Position numbers and translations under genes: made by a program
Notes under the pieces: model-generated
The model's input: the letters and a program-made list of their open reading frames with translations, nothing else
Told to the model about the DNA's origin: nothing
Databases searched by the model: none
Assembly: GCA_005878325.1 (NCBI GenBank)
Contig: VBMR01000032.1
Coordinates: 1 to 6,188 of the forward strand
Length of the DNA stretch: 6,188 nt
DNA from: Methanobacteriota archaeon
Lineage (GTDB): Archaea; Thermoplasmatota; Thermoplasmata; RBG-16-68-12
Direction of reading: 5' to 3'
Shown here: piece by piece, positions 5,995-6,188 of the stretch
Layout: the number at the start of each line of letters is the position of its first letter
Position numbering within the stretch: the first letter of the stretch is position 1

Positions 5995-6015
5995 TTGTAG
6001 TAAGTGCTACTACAA
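5995..6015. repeat. 21-bp inverted repeat upstream of the tes TATA box
   Basis: Perfect 8-base arms (ttgtagta at 5995-6002, tactacaa at 6008-6015) are separated by 5 bases. The repeat lies 5 bases upstream of the tes TATA box, next to the site where TFB binds, and it is AT-rich in a GC-rich region. The size and symmetry fit a dimeric winged-helix regulator. It is also 31 bases past the stop of the upstream gene, so a role at that gene's mRNA end is possible, though it is not followed by a T-run. Confidence 0.45.
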
Positions 6016-6046
6016 GATTCGGACCGTGCCTAGCGACGCCCGGACC

Positions 6047-6188
6047 TCAGTCCGAGAGGCCGAGCGAGACCGTTCTCAGTTCTGAGATCACCTCGCCCAG
6101 GTCCGCGTACACGCGGTCTGGGAGCCTCTCGAGGACCGTGGCCGTGTGCGCCCGGGTGTGGTCGTCCACGTCGAAGACCTTCCACCCT
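6047..6188 (-). CDS. C-terminal end of an unidentified protein
   Basis: A minus-strand frame enters at the right edge (first full codon 6187-6185) and ends with TGA at 6049-6047, giving the last 46 residues of a protein. It is coding-like: most codons end in G or C, and the residues form a plausible fold, a short strand (WKVFDVDD) followed by helical segments (about residues 11-24 and 26-43) with spaced Leu, Val and Ile. The pattern of a strand followed by a Leu-rich terminal helix is compatible with the wing and dimerisation helix of a small winged-helix regulator, but no family signature is visible and I do not assign a function. It is upstream of tes on the same strand, 104 bp away. Confidence 0.6.
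   Translation of the reverse strand, partial: GWKVFDVDDHTRAHTATVLERLPDRVYADLGEVISELRTVSLGLSD

Noticed and set aside
1..6188. CRISPR array, insertion sequence, integrase or attachment site
   Set aside because: No spaced direct repeats, transposase motifs or terminal inverted repeats with target duplications were seen on either strand.

Overview
The window looks like a GC-rich archaeal chromosome. It carries two signature genes of isoprenoid membrane-lipid synthesis (a geranylgeranyl reductase and a tetraether-synthase-type radical SAM protein). Four genes have TATA-like boxes at archaeal distances from their starts, and three of those imply little or no 5' leader. A Thermoplasmatota-type (euryarchaeal) host is my best guess, but that is inference; no rRNA or other phylogenetic marker is present.

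Layout, left to right. Bases 1-206 (+) hold the C-terminal end of an ABC-2 type transporter permease. It meets tail-to-tail, with one base between the stop codons, a 610-residue ClC chloride channel/transporter with two C-terminal CBS domains (208-2040, -). Next is a 399-residue FAD-dependent geranylgeranyl reductase (2112-3311, -). A 152-bp divergent intergenic region separates it from a small four-helix membrane protein of unknown function (3464-3964, +). After a 117-bp convergent gap come an 80-residue 2x[4Fe-4S] ferredoxin (4082-4324, -) and, overlapping its start by 8 nt, a 541-residue radical SAM protein of the tetraether synthase (Tes) family (4317-5942, -). A 104-bp intergenic region with a TATA box and two perfect inverted repeats precedes the 3' end of one more minus-strand gene (6047 to beyond 6188), whose product I cannot name.

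How the genes fit together. Tes joins the phytanyl tails of two diether lipids into membrane-spanning tetraethers. Geranylgeranyl reductase saturates the isoprenoid chains. The ferredoxin is a plausible low-potential electron donor to either or both. The same trio (reductase, ferredoxin, Tes) is adjacent in Methanosarcina acetivorans as MA1484-MA1485-MA1486, to my recollection, so this window appears to hold a conserved core-lipid maturation cluster. Here the cluster is split by an opposite-strand membrane-protein gene whose codon use is visibly less GC3-biased. I see no CRISPR array, tRNA, rRNA, insertion sequence or integrase. The most interesting signals are the lipid cluster itself, the gene inserted in it, and the palindrome-rich tes promoter.
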